A stretch of DNA of 38,714 bases. It comes from an uncultured Bacteroidota bacterium (GTDB lineage Bacteria > Bacteroidota > Bacteroidia > Chitinophagales > LD1). Below are positions 28,753 through 38,112 of this stretch, piece by piece. The first letter of the stretch is position 1; every line of letters begins with the position of its first letter. Under the pieces are notes generated by a model. The model searched no databases. It saw nothing but the letters and a program-made list of their open reading frames with translations, and was not told the origin of the DNA. Made by a program: the position numbers and the translations under genes. Location of the stretch: assembly GCA_903919075.1 (NCBI GenBank), contig CAIXGR010000078.1:1-38714 (forward strand). Reading direction: 5' to 3'.

Positions 28753-28797
28753 AAAAATGCCGGAAGTTTTAAAGCTTCCGGCATTGCATTTTCTTTT
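28753..28797. terminator. Bidirectional terminator between sufE and the beta-propeller gene
   Basis: ATGCCGGAAG (28757-28766) and CTTCCGGCAT (28775-28784) form a perfect 10-base stem with an 8-base loop. T-rich sequence follows on the plus strand (28788-28799), and a run of As precedes it (Ts on the minus strand). It sits between two convergent genes and can end both transcripts. Confidence 0.85.
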
Positions 28798-28804
28798 TAT
28801 GTTG

Positions 28805-31756
28805 CTATTTCGCTACTACGAATAATCTGCTCTTAGTTCTTACGCCGCCTACTGTGGCTGCAAGTAAATAAGTACCACTGCTTAAACCAGATGCATCAAG
28901 GGCAAATAAGTTCTCTCCGCTTGTGGTATTTCTGTATGTGTTTTCTTTATATATTTTTCCCATCATATCAAAAATTCGTAAGGTTACATCAGCTTTATTA
29001 TCCAGTGTAATTGACACGTGCGATGAAGAATGAACCGGGTTAGGGAAAATATTCAAGTCCGATATACCGGTATTCTTTATATCTGCAACACCGGTAGCTA
29101 CTTGAGTTTGACAATCAGAAGGCGTAAGCGTTACTGAACGCCACATACCTCTACCATGTGTACCAATGTAAAGTACTTTACAACCATCAGTATATAGAGG
29201 TTTTTCAATAATTCTGAAAACCGGCACCCGTTGCATTCCACCATTTTCTTCAGTCCATTTACTTCCATCCCATCCCCATACGCCAAGTTCGGTACCTATA
29301 ATGAAAGTAGTAGAATCATGAATTACAACACTGTAAACCGGCATATTAGGTAATCCTGTAGTATCGGCTACCCATGAAGTTCCACCGTTATGCGATTCGT
29401 AAACATGGGGTTGGTTAGTAGATGAAAAACCCGCAACTGTTGCCACAATGTGGTTATTATCGTTCGGATCAACCGCAATACCTTCAATAGACCGGCCGTT
29501 GGCAACAATTTTATAAGAATATTGATTAGAAGCCGTATAAATAGCTTTTGCAGTTCCTCCTGAAGGATATTTGGTAGTATCGCATTTTGCGTTGAGGTTT
29601 GCAAAACGATATACGTAACCGGCACTGGTACCTATATATAATACGTCTGCATCAGTAGAATTAGCATAAGATTCAGCAATGCCTGTAATTGAATTTGCAA
29701 GCTTAAACCAACGAGGTATAATACCCAGATTTAATGCATCGGAGGTAAGCCAAACACCGCAATTTGAAGTAACAAACATTCTTGAGCGAACCGGGTCAAC
29801 TACTGGAAGCGTATCAAGGCTATCAAGCTGTGCGGAGAGCGTTACCTGGAAAGGATATTTTGCAATATCACTTTGTATAGTAACAACATCGCCATTATTG
29901 TAATTTCTATCTGCTACAAATGGAACTGTTTTCAAACCATTGGCAGCAGTTTTAGTTTCGCCTAAATGAAACGGGGTAATAAATGGTGCATTACCGGCAG
30001 CAGCACTTGCGCCACAAGCGGAGGTAGAACCCTGGCCCTGAGGATCAGCTTTTATATCATAGAATGTAGAAAAACCACCTATTGTTGCTCCTGCGCCATC
30101 TCTTTCAACATCAGCATAATACACTCCACCAAAATAAAATCTTGGATCAATATGGGATATTGCAGTAAAGATTCCATCTCCACCAATTACTTCCTGTGCG
30201 GCCATTGGGGTATTACCTAAATAATTAATATAATTAGTTCCATTATCTTGTGATCCTCCCATTACTTCACCGGTTATTGCAGCAGCAATACCATAATTTT
30301 GGGTAACATTATAGCCTCTGTTTTTAACCGAATAGTTAGGGAATGGAAAACTACTTCCAGCATCAATAGATTTGTATATCCCTCCATCGCAGCCGACATA
30401 CATAACATTAGAATCATTATCAGCAAAAACTATGGCATGCTTATCGGGGTGTATATAGTTAGGATTTACATCGCCAGAGCCGCCAAGTGGCTGCAATCCA
30501 GCATCAGCTAAACTCCAGCCTGTTTCATTAGACCAGGTATAGAAATTAACACCAGCATTATATATTTTATTAGGGTTTAATGGATTTACGGCAATAGTAT
30601 TATCATAAAATCCCTGGCATTCGGTAGTCATAGGATCGAATGAAGGGCCTTTAGCACCAATGATTGCCCATGTGCCTCCTGCGTCGGCTGAACGATATAC
30701 AGAATTGGTGCAGCCACTTGTAGTTGCAATAGATAAGTATAAAATACTATCATTAGAAGGAGCAAGAGCCATTTCTATTCTTCCAAGTGATCCATTAGGA
30801 AAACCGGGATTGGAGCCTGTTGTAACTCTGCCCCAAGTATAACCACCGTTAAGTGATTCAAGTAATATACCGCCGAAAGGACCACCTACTGAAGCATAAA
30901 CATTCACTCCATTTTTAGACCATTTAACATCGTTAGCTTCCTGGGTTTGTATACTGTGCAAATTACTTGGAAGCTGCACAGGGCCCCATGTAGAGCCACC
31001 GTCAATAGATTCGTAAAGACCGGTTAAGGTAGCAGCAAGAATTTGAGTAGCATCGAGAGGGTTAACTGCAATGCGGTTAACAGCCGCCCATGGTGAATTT
31101 AAATTAAGTGTGTTATTGGTAGTAATATCAGGAGTAAGTAAAACTGGGGCATCGTTACTATTTAATTTATAAATACCATTACCCATACTTCCCGAGTTCA
31201 TTGAAGTGCCACCTATAGAGCCCGACAATCCTTCACCGGTACCAATGTATATGGTATAATCTGGTGCAGGGCCTTGTGCAATACAGGCTATTGACAACCA
31301 TTGATTCCAATTGGTAAGCCTGGTCCAAGTATTGGCCCCATCGGTTGATTTCCACATTCCACCACTAACGCCACCAGCATAAATTGTTTGGTTACTTGGG
31401 TCGCGTTTATCTACTAAAATTGCTCGTGTTCTTCCGCCAACGTTATCGGGCCCCAGTTCTTCCCATTGAAGGCCCAGCCCTGAACGCGCACCTGTTTGTC
31501 TTAATTGCTCAGCTCTTTTTATAGCATTTGCATAATACGAAGGATAAAGGTTGCCATTTTCATCTTTAAGCCTGTCGAAGCGCCATTGAGCGGCATCGGC
31601 TGCGGTTTGTGCTTTGCTAAGCCCTGATTTGCCATCAGCGCTTTTCTGCTCTAGCATAAAACTTCCCAAGCCCCCATTGTGCTGCCTGCTAAGCAAAAGC
31701 GATGAACTTGCAATAAAAAAAATACAGGTTGAAAGGAATAAAATTTGTTTTCTCAT
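28805..31756 (-). CDS. T9SS-exported WD40/YVTN/BNR-like beta-propeller protein
   Basis: 983 residues with an N-terminal signal (RKQILFLSTCIFFIASSSLLL). After a helical stretch (about 45-90) the body contains repeated propeller strands with W.S.DG...W patterns: GGMWKSTDGANTWTRL, GLYESIDGGSTWGPV, LESLNGGYTWGRV, SVYRSADAGGTWAII and VYESHNGGTSWVAD. Also GGRTRAILVDKRDPSNQTIYAGGVSGG near 105 and IGTHGRGMWR near 880. The C-terminus is a type IX sorting domain (DLNIFPNPVHSSSHVSI to GVRTKSRLFVVAK). Predicted to be exported to the cell surface or medium. Similar in design to the 17032-19752 protein but not a close copy. A -7 box (TATATTTG, 31814-31807) lies 51 bases upstream. Function beyond binding is unknown. 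Confidence 0.88.
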   Translation of the reverse strand: MRKQILFLSTCIFFIASSSLLLSRQHNGGLGSFMLEQKSADGKSGLSKAQTAADAAQWRFDRLKDENGNLYPSYYANAIKRAEQLRQTGARSGLGLQWEELGPDNVGGRTRAILVDKRDPSNQTIYAGGVSGGMWKSTDGANTWTRLTNWNQWLSIACIAQGPAPDYTIYIGTGEGLSGSIGGTSMNSGSMGNGIYKLNSNDAPVLLTPDITTNNTLNLNSPWAAVNRIAVNPLDATQILAATLTGLYESIDGGSTWGPVQLPSNLHSIQTQEANDVKWSKNGVNVYASVGGPFGGILLESLNGGYTWGRVTTGSNPGFPNGSLGRIEMALAPSNDSILYLSIATTSGCTNSVYRSADAGGTWAIIGAKGPSFDPMTTECQGFYDNTIAVNPLNPNKIYNAGVNFYTWSNETGWSLADAGLQPLGGSGDVNPNYIHPDKHAIVFADNDSNVMYVGCDGGIYKSIDAGSSFPFPNYSVKNRGYNVTQNYGIAAAITGEVMGGSQDNGTNYINYLGNTPMAAQEVIGGDGIFTAISHIDPRFYFGGVYYADVERDGAGATIGGFSTFYDIKADPQGQGSTSACGASAAAGNAPFITPFHLGETKTAANGLKTVPFVADRNYNNGDVVTIQSDIAKYPFQVTLSAQLDSLDTLPVVDPVRSRMFVTSNCGVWLTSDALNLGIIPRWFKLANSITGIAESYANSTDADVLYIGTSAGYVYRFANLNAKCDTTKYPSGGTAKAIYTASNQYSYKIVANGRSIEGIAVDPNDNNHIVATVAGFSSTNQPHVYESHNGGTSWVADTTGLPNMPVYSVVIHDSTTFIIGTELGVWGWDGSKWTEENGGMQRVPVFRIIEKPLYTDGCKVLYIGTHGRGMWRSVTLTPSDCQTQVATGVADIKNTGISDLNIFPNPVHSSSHVSITLDNKADVTLRIFDMMGKIYKENTYRNTTSGENLFALDASGLSSGTYLLAATVGGVRTKSRLFVVAK

Positions 31757-32138
31757 TTTATCAAAAGTATTCTGGATTACTAATAATTCATTTTTATAAA
31801 GGACAGCAAATATATGCTAAAAACCGAAAAATAATATCCGTTGCCGTGTCATTGATTTGTCATGTTTTTCTTAACAAAGATTTGATCATCAGTTAACATC
31901 TATACTAGCTTTTTTGTTCATACCAAATATTAACGCCTATTTTACTTCAAATACCATTAAAATACGGCTTATTGCTATTAAAAAATAGTGCCGGCAACTA
32001 ACTAAAAGTGTGCAATAATAGTATAAAATGAATTTGACCCATATTTTAACTTTTGTTGCTATGCATCTATTATTGGTAACCCGCAATCTTATCTAATAGT
32101 TTTTCCTATTTTAGAACCTCGAATTGAAATTTAACCAA
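31757..32138. other. Intergenic region with divergent starts
   Basis: 382 bases between the beta-propeller gene (minus) and the lipoprotein gene (plus). It holds a minus-strand -7 box TATATTTG at 31814-31807. On the plus side only a TAACTTTTG sequence near 32047 resembles a -7 box, with one base too many between TA and TTTG. No reading frame, RNA gene or repeat was recognised in the rest. Confidence 0.6.
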
Positions 32139-34256
32139 ATGAAATTCAACAATCAAACTAAGTGTTTGTGCTTAGTAGTTGTATTGGGCGTTTTTTTTAT
32201 TACCTCGTGCCACAAGGATCAACGCTCCGGGTGGAACACACAGATGCTTGTACCCATTGCAACCTCTAGCTTATCGCTAACTAATTTGGTTAAAGATTCA
32301 TCATTAAAAGCCAATAAGGACAGCTCGTTAACGCTTGCTTACCAATCTACACTTTACTCATTTAACATTGCCGACCAGATAGTAAAAATACCAGATACAT
32401 CTATTGGGCAGAAATTTACCATTGATAGCCTTAGGCTTGCCAATATAGATTTTACTTATAGTCTTTCGTTAGGCGCTATTGCAAACAACATGGCACATAG
32501 TTCTAACCCGCAAAATTCGCTTATAGGGCAGCTTATTATAGCTCAAAATCATCAACACGCACCTGTTCAAGCCTTTAGCGGGATACCACCGATAAGTTCG
32601 GTTTTTAATTTGGGAAGTTATTTTGATAGCGCCCAGCTTACAACAGGTATTCTGGATGTAAAAATTACCAACGGCCTACCAGTTACCATAAACGGCTTTT
32701 GTACCTTTACCAACCAAGATGGCACTATACTTAATGCACCGGGCACGGGAATTACTGTTGGCCCTAACGACTACGTTTATTTTCAAATTCCGATGGCTGG
32801 TAAATTTATTACGGCCAACGATACGCTTACCATTAGTAACCTGTCAACCCCTGGCAGTGCGCAGCCTGTTTTAATTGACACCAGCAATAAAATTCAGATA
32901 AATGTATTTGCTAATACATTGAAGGTATCGGAAGCTTGGGCAAAGTTTCCGGAACAGACAGTTATTGATCAAACAACCGATGTAACACAGATAATAAAAG
33001 ACCGGAAACTTACTTACATTGAAGCACATACTGGAGATCTGCATATTCATATTGCCAATTCAGTGCCACAGCCTCTTTATTTGCAGTATACTTTGGTTGG
33101 TGCATTTAATAATTTGGGTCAGCCGCTTATTGAATATACTACTGTGCCGCCCGCACCTCCTGGTTCTTTTTCGGCTATTGATACGGTAATTAATATAACC
33201 GGTTACTCGATTAATCTTACTGGCAAAAATGGTTCGGCTTTTAATACTTATACCCAACGTATAATTGCGCGCATTGAGTCTACCGGGCAAACACAGCATA
33301 TTACTACTGCTGATAGTTTGAATATTCAATACAAATTAGAAGGAATTACACCGAATTACCTGAAGGGCTATGCCGGCACAGATGATATTACCGCGAATGA
33401 CAGCGCTGCGTTTTCTTTTCTCAATATTTTTAAAAGCGGCTCCATCAATCTTCAAGATGTTAATATGAACTTTAATATTATTAACGGAGTGGGGGTTGGG
33501 GGACAGGTAAAAATAAATGGTTTGCAGGCCTACAGCCCCATTAATGGAATGCGAACTCTTACATCATCTCTTTTGGGGCAGCCTTTGAATATAGCACCCG
33601 CTACAGATTTTCCACTTACGCCGGCGGTGAGTAATTATGTGCTGAACAACAGCAATTCAAATATTAAAGACCTTTTGGGAATACTACCTACCGAACTACT
33701 TTACAATGTTGAAGTAAAAACTAATACCAATGGCAACTCGCACCAGTACCGGGACTTCGCGTATTTTCATAGTAATATGTCTATTGGATTAAATGCCGAA
33801 GTTCCACTATCGCTTATTGCTAACCACCTGGTGCTAAAAGACACCATTAATTTTAATTTAAGCAATACGCAGACTAATGTAAATTCGATTACCGATGGAA
33901 CGATTTATTTAATTACCGAAAATAAATACCCAATAGATGCCAATATTACCATGGTAATTTATGATGGTAATTGGAATGCCCCGGATACGCTTTTTATTAA
34001 CCAAACTATTGCGGCGGCTGACTTGGATAATTCATGCAGGGCCAACCAGCCTAAGAAGAGTGTGCTTCAGAAATTTGTTGACCAGAACGTAGTAAACAAA
34101 CTTAAACAAGGCCAGTATGCTATAATAACTGCTGACTTTTCAACTCCATCGAGTAATACTTTGTGTAACGGGCAGCATTTAAAAATATATAGCGATTATA
34201 CATTGGGCATTACCCTATCGGCTAAATTTAATTACCAGGTGGGCACCAAATTTTGA
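32139..34256 (+). CDS. Putative surface lipoprotein of unknown function
   Basis: 705 residues from the ATG at 32139; the TTG at 32124 would only add five residues before the signal. The N-terminus is a lipoprotein signal (CLCLVVVLGVFFITSCHKD, lipid-carrying Cys at about 24). The mature part is rich in Ser, Thr, Asn and beta-strand-like segments, with repeated pairs such as NGLPVTINGFCTFTNQDG and VEVKTNTNGNSH. I do not recognise a named domain. The gene is 25 bases before a probable outer-membrane beta-barrel gene, and the two likely form an operon, so the lipoprotein may sit on or work with the barrel. Orientation in the membrane is not evident. Confidence 0.75.
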   Translation: MKFNNQTKCLCLVVVLGVFFITSCHKDQRSGWNTQMLVPIATSSLSLTNLVKDSSLKANKDSSLTLAYQSTLYSFNIADQIVKIPDTSIGQKFTIDSLRLANIDFTYSLSLGAIANNMAHSSNPQNSLIGQLIIAQNHQHAPVQAFSGIPPISSVFNLGSYFDSAQLTTGILDVKITNGLPVTINGFCTFTNQDGTILNAPGTGITVGPNDYVYFQIPMAGKFITANDTLTISNLSTPGSAQPVLIDTSNKIQINVFANTLKVSEAWAKFPEQTVIDQTTDVTQIIKDRKLTYIEAHTGDLHIHIANSVPQPLYLQYTLVGAFNNLGQPLIEYTTVPPAPPGSFSAIDTVINITGYSINLTGKNGSAFNTYTQRIIARIESTGQTQHITTADSLNIQYKLEGITPNYLKGYAGTDDITANDSAAFSFLNIFKSGSINLQDVNMNFNIINGVGVGGQVKINGLQAYSPINGMRTLTSSLLGQPLNIAPATDFPLTPAVSNYVLNNSNSNIKDLLGILPTELLYNVEVKTNTNGNSHQYRDFAYFHSNMSIGLNAEVPLSLIANHLVLKDTINFNLSNTQTNVNSITDGTIYLITENKYPIDANITMVIYDGNWNAPDTLFINQTIAAADLDNSCRANQPKKSVLQKFVDQNVVNKLKQGQYAIITADFSTPSSNTLCNGQHLKIYSDYTLGITLSAKFNYQVGTKF

Positions 34257-34281
34257 ACCGGCGAAATAAGTGATAAGATTC

Positions 34282-35640
34282 ATGAAAAAAGTTTTTCTCG
34301 TTTTGTTTTTTATAAGCCGTTTCTCATCAGGTTTTACACAAGATTCTACTGCTGTTCCTCATCACCATAAACATTTTGCAAAAATAATTCACACTTCTAG
34401 TGCGCCAATAAACAATGGTTACCGGCTTTACAATTACACTTCGCCCTCAATCAATAATACATTTAATGATAATATAAAAAGCGGAACCTTAAACCGCATT
34501 GATGTAGATTTTGATTTTTATGCCAACTCAAACAGCGTACCGGCCAGTTTTGGTTACGATATGATTTTCAATTATTTTATTTCGGATGCATTGAAAAACC
34601 GAACTGATAGGATGATTGGAAAAACGATGAAGTTTGAAGAATACATGAAAACCGGTATTACCTACAAGCATCATTTTAATAGTTGGGACGGGAACCTGAT
34701 TGTAGGTTACAACTACAGGCAAATGATTAATCTATCGGGGCCCAAGCAGGCTTTCGAAACTATTTTTTATGGCAATGCGCGCTTTGAAGGTGATACTGCT
34801 AATCTTAGCAATATTCATTTTCAATTTTATAATTACAATCAATACTCTATTGGCATTAGCAAAAAAATGGATTATGATAAATACCAGATGGAGTTTGGAG
34901 TATTAGGTTCGTTTTTACAAGCTATTAATAATCAGGATATACAAACCGGTGCCAATACCTGGCTTTATACTGCGCCGTACGGCGAGTATGTGGCATTAAA
35001 CTATAATCTTACCTATAATTCTTCGCCGCAAGGTGCGGCTAAGTTTTTCGGTAATGCTGGTTTTGGTGCTTCAGGCGATTTGCATTTAGCATTTATGAAT
35101 AACGATAAATGGAAGCTGGCATTTGACCTGAGCGATTTTGGGCTAATGAGTTTTAGAAAATCGCCGGTAAATTATTCGGGTAGTAATTATGTGGAATTTC
35201 ACGGTATTGTAATTCCTGATTTGACAACCTTTAGCGCGCAAACGTTTGACACTTTAAATATTGACAGCGCTTTAAAATCGAAGCTGCCTGCTAGAACAAA
35301 TAATTCTTACTCAGTTTTTTTACCCTTTCAGGCGCAGATTGTTTTTTCGAAACCTTTACTTCACGATAAATTAGTATTGAATATTGGTGCGCAATACCGT
35401 CACCTGCCTGGTTATAACGTTTATGGGTTTGCGAAACTGAATTATTTTATGAAACGTGATATGGTAATATCAGCCACTGCGGGCGCGGGGGGGTACAGTT
35501 TATTTAATCTTGGCTTCGAGTTTTCGAAATCATGGAAATACTTAGACCTTACTGTAGGCAGCACCAATCTTATCGGGCTTGCGGTTCCCTCCTATTATCC
35601 CGGCACAGCGCTTTATTTAAGAATAGCCAGTTCATTCTAA
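34282..35640 (+). CDS. Probable outer-membrane beta-barrel protein (DUF5723-like)
   Basis: 452 residues. The ATG at 34282 gives a clean signal peptide (KKVFLVLFFISRFSSGFTQ); a GTG four codons earlier is the alternative. The rest alternates hydrophobic and polar residues in many aromatic-ending strands (for example LIVGYNYRQM, YQMEFGVLGSF, KLVLNIGAQYRHL, LFNLGFEFSKSWKYLDLTVGS) and ends in LYLRIASSF with a C-terminal Phe, as outer-membrane barrels do. The overall pattern and ending resemble Bacteroidota DUF5723 proteins, which I name with caution. It follows the lipoprotein gene by 25 bases. Function unknown; a structural or transport role in the outer membrane is possible. Confidence 0.72.
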   Translation: MKKVFLVLFFISRFSSGFTQDSTAVPHHHKHFAKIIHTSSAPINNGYRLYNYTSPSINNTFNDNIKSGTLNRIDVDFDFYANSNSVPASFGYDMIFNYFISDALKNRTDRMIGKTMKFEEYMKTGITYKHHFNSWDGNLIVGYNYRQMINLSGPKQAFETIFYGNARFEGDTANLSNIHFQFYNYNQYSIGISKKMDYDKYQMEFGVLGSFLQAINNQDIQTGANTWLYTAPYGEYVALNYNLTYNSSPQGAAKFFGNAGFGASGDLHLAFMNNDKWKLAFDLSDFGLMSFRKSPVNYSGSNYVEFHGIVIPDLTTFSAQTFDTLNIDSALKSKLPARTNNSYSVFLPFQAQIVFSKPLLHDKLVLNIGAQYRHLPGYNVYGFAKLNYFMKRDMVISATAGAGGYSLFNLGFEFSKSWKYLDLTVGSTNLIGLAVPSYYPGTALYLRIASSF

Positions 35641-35697
35641 TAAATATTTCTCTTCGTCTATAAATAGCCTTTTAATTATTCTTGTAAAAAAATTCGC

Positions 35698-36933
35698 TTG
35701 TTATCAATTACCGAAACTGATGTATTGATTATTGGTGGCGGCCCCGCGGGTGCCAGTGCAGCATTGTTCCTTGCAAAAAAAGGAATAGCATCGGTTATTA
35801 TAGATAAAGAAAAATTTCCACGAGATAAAATATGTGGCGATGCGCTGAGCGGAAAAGTGGTAGAGGTATTGAATAAGCTAGATAAGACTTTAGCCGCGGA
35901 ATTAAACAATAACGAAAAATTTCTTGGCTCTTGGGGTGTAAACTTCTTTGCTCCTTCGGGTCAATTATTACGCGTACCCTTTAAAACCAGAAAGCAAAAT
36001 GAAAATGCACCTGGGTTTATTTCAAAACGAATGGATTTTGATAATTGGTTGGTTGAAAAAGCAAAAGCAAATGAAAAAATAACACTGGTTGTAAATACGG
36101 AAATCAGAAATTACGCTGCGCATGATGATGGCATAACTGCAACATCAAAAGACGAGAAAAATTTTAAAGCCAAAATTGTTATAGCGTGCGATGGGGCTTA
36201 TTCTTCATTCGCAAAAAATTTGGCGGGTATAGCTACCGAGCCTGCACATAATTGTTTTGGATTGCGGGCCTACTACAGAAATGTGGCGGGCATGGATAAC
36301 GAAAATTTTATTGAGTTGCATTTTTTGAAAGAAATTTTGCCTGGGTATTTCTGGATATTTCCATTGCCCGGTGGCTATGCCAATGTAGGCATAGGAATGC
36401 GTGCCGACAAAATGCACAACAAAAAAATTAACCTTAAAAAAGCTTTCGAAAAGATTATTAAAACCAACCCGGCTATTGCTGCAAGATTTAAAACCGCCGA
36501 AAAAATTGGCGAGATAAAACTATTTGGATTGCCGTTGGGTTCGAAAAAGAGAAAGCTATCAGGCAATAATTATATGCTTTGCGGGGATGCGGCACAACTT
36601 ATAGACCCTTTTACAGGTGAGGGCATAGGCAATGCCATGATGAGTGGCATGTACGCCGCATTGCAGGCTGAGGTTTGTTTAAAACAAAATAATTTTTCGG
36701 CTACTTTAATGGAAGATTATGACAAGGCCTTATATAAAAGGCTTTGGCCCGAATTACGGTTATCATACCGCCTGCAGCAATTAGTTAATGTGCCGAGCGT
36801 ATTCAATTATGTAGTGCGCAAGGCAAATAGTAACCCAACTTTGCGCGAAGCCATTTCGTGTATGTTTGAGGATTTGGATGTGCGCGCGCGGCTAAAAAAT
36901 CCTGCTTTTTATTTCAAACTCCTTTTCTCTTAG
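35698..36933 (+). CDS. Geranylgeranyl-reductase-family FAD-dependent oxidoreductase
   Basis: 411 residues. An N-terminal FAD-binding Rossmann motif (VLIIGGGPAGASAALFLAKKG, about 9-29) is followed by the family motif PRDKICGDALSG, ACDGAYSSFAKN, and the second FAD motif LCGDAAQLIDPFTGEGIGNAM (about 295-315). This is the geranylgeranyl reductase/FixC-like group, which reduces isoprenoid double bonds or acts in quinone and lipid pathways; the substrate cannot be told. The start is TTG at 35698: an in-frame TAG lies at 35665 with no ATG between, and the FAD motif begins only eight residues in. It is a single gene with no obvious operon partner. Confidence 0.88.
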   Translation: MLSITETDVLIIGGGPAGASAALFLAKKGIASVIIDKEKFPRDKICGDALSGKVVEVLNKLDKTLAAELNNNEKFLGSWGVNFFAPSGQLLRVPFKTRKQNENAPGFISKRMDFDNWLVEKAKANEKITLVVNTEIRNYAAHDDGITATSKDEKNFKAKIVIACDGAYSSFAKNLAGIATEPAHNCFGLRAYYRNVAGMDNENFIELHFLKEILPGYFWIFPLPGGYANVGIGMRADKMHNKKINLKKAFEKIIKTNPAIAARFKTAEKIGEIKLFGLPLGSKKRKLSGNNYMLCGDAAQLIDPFTGEGIGNAMMSGMYAALQAEVCLKQNNFSATLMEDYDKALYKRLWPELRLSYRLQQLVNVPSVFNYVVRKANSNPTLREAISCMFEDLDVRARLKNPAFYFKLLFS

Positions 36934-36997
36934 CCTTTTGTGGAAAACGCAGAGAAAAAAAATATGGCTGCTACCGATTAGATTTCGCCAAAGAATA

Positions 36998-37005
36998 TAT
37001 ATTTG
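36998..37005 (+). promoter_or_regulatory. Predicted -7 box of tRNA-Lys
   Basis: TATATTTG matches TAnnTTTG, 25 bases before the tRNA, so transcription would begin near 37011. No TTG is seen at the usual -33 distance. Confidence 0.55.
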
Positions 37006-37029
37006 CGTCCGCTTTAAAAAGCACGGTTC

Positions 37030-37102
37030 GATTCTGTAGCTCAGCTGGTAGAGCAATACACTTTTAATGTATGGGTCTCGGGTTCGAATCCCGACAGGAT
37101 CA
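37030..37102 (+). tRNA. tRNA-Lys (anticodon UUU)
   Basis: 73 bases folding as a full cloverleaf: acceptor GATTCTG with CAGGATC (one T-G pair), D-stem GCTC/GAGC around AGCTGGTA, anticodon stem ATACA/TGTAT with loop CTTTTAA (anticodon TTT), variable loop GGGTC, and T-stem TCGGG/CCCGA with loop TTCGAAT. The discriminator base is A; the CCA end is not encoded. It is followed by a 20-base-stem terminator. Confidence 0.96.
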
Positions 37103-37110
37103 CAGATTTT

Positions 37111-37155
37111 CAATGAAAAAGCCTATAAATCAGTAATTTATAGGCTTTTTCATTG
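37111..37155 (+). terminator. Strong terminator after tRNA-Lys
   Basis: A perfect 20-base inverted repeat (37111-37130 with 37136-37155) with a 5-base loop CAGTA. The stem includes GCCTATAAAT and the right arm contains TTTTT. It begins eight bases after the tRNA and could act in both directions. Confidence 0.85.
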
Positions 37156-37364
37156 AACGGGTAAAACATTTATCATAATTTCTTTCTCCCCTTAATTAGC
37201 CTGGACGTTCTAAAATCTTAGTTAAAACATAGTATTTGCTTTAGAAAATCAAGCGTCTAAAGCTAATCCGGCGGAAAACCAACTTACTGCAGTCCATAGC
37301 CTTCTGCCAGTTTGTTTAAAATAATAAGAGATAATTTAAACATTATGCTCACCGAAAGGGCAAT
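37156..37364. other. Intergenic stretch without recognised features
   Basis: About 210 bases between the tRNA-Lys terminator and the pseudogene that follows. I see no reading frame with protein-like character, no RNA gene and no duplicate of the tRNA 3' end that would indicate an attachment site. Confidence 0.5.
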
Positions 37365-37942
37365 TCAATTGGAGTTCGCAAGATTGCCCCCCCTATAAAT
37401 AGTTTGTCCCAATAAATCTTTGACCTTCAATTTCCATGTTTTTAATTTTTCGGTAACCCCAGTAATGTAAACGTTGATATGCGTGGAAATTGCTGAATCA
37501 CTTTCTCTTTTCATAATGTAAGCTCGGGAGAAATTGGAATATAATCGGCTCACATTTTTATTTTGCTTAAGCAAGGGTTCATTTTGTATCAATTCAATAC
37601 TTTTTCTGAAATAAATAATAGTGCTATCCTGATTTCTATCTGAGGGCAATCTGGGAATCGATCTTTATCCTGCATCCAAAATGATTCGCTATTTTTCCAA
37701 ACACTAATTTGACTATAAGTGGTTACTATAAAAAAGAGTATATAAATACCTGTAACTATTGTAATTAGTTGCGTGCTATAACTTTTCACAACAAATTTCT
37801 GAAGGAGAAAATTACCAACAATAAACAAGCCTATATAAGCATTGTATGTATAACACTCTACTACTATAGCTATTCCAATGGGATGAATTGCAATTGCAGG
37901 ATTCGATAATCCTGGAAATGATTTTTCAGGATAAGTGCAAGC
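37365..37942 (-). pseudogene. Frameshifted fragment of a membrane/TPR protein (TMTC-like)
   Basis: Two overlapping minus-strand frames together read as one protein. The first, open from 37942, gives SNPAIAIHPIGIAIVVECYT, YNAYIGLFIVGNFLLQKF and then SVWKNSESFWMQDKDRFPDCPQ. The second, open from 37661 to 37365, continues DRNQDSTIIYFRKSIELIQ and NVSRLYSNFSRAYIMKRESDSA. The pattern of HPIG..VVERYTY.PYIGLF, then WKNSE.FW and tetratricopeptide-like helices, is that of polytopic membrane proteins with C-terminal TPR repeats. A shift near 37630-37650 breaks it, the upstream part ends at a TAA (37945-37943), and most of the membrane domain is missing. The tail of the second frame looks unrelated. Family named from pattern memory. 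Confidence 0.65.
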
Positions 37943-38112
37943 TTATTGATATTTTAAAAAAAGGAAGCGATGAAACGTGGGTAACATTTAAAAAAATTCA
38001 TGACTATGGCAAAGAAGAAAATATTATAATTAAACCTACATTTGATGAATCAGCATTTCCCAATCAACCGGCGAATTCAAATCGCTATTATGACCAGAAT
38101 GTTAAGCGGTGA
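37918..38112 (+). CDS. Short hypothetical open frame, possibly a gene remnant
   Basis: 64 codons from an ATG at 37918 to TGA at 38112. The C-terminal two thirds (ETWVTFKKIHDYGKEENI, then FDESAFPNQPANSNRYYDQ) has ordinary protein composition and could be the tail of a lost gene. The first codons overlap the opposite-strand TMTC-like fragment and are probably not original. I recognise no family, and no promoter or ribosome site is evident. Confidence 0.3.
   Translation: MIFQDKCKLIDILKKGSDETWVTFKKIHDYGKEENIIIKPTFDESAFPNQPANSNRYYDQNVKR

Noticed and set aside
37030-37102. tRNA-Lys as attachment site of an integrated element
   Set aside because: No second copy of the tRNA 3' end and no integrase gene is visible in the window; the decayed region alone is not enough.
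36892-37113. Minus-strand open frame of 73 codons across tRNA-Lys
   Set aside because: It is the antisense of the tRNA (the GIRTRDP... type false protein commonly produced by tRNA genes) and has no independent support.
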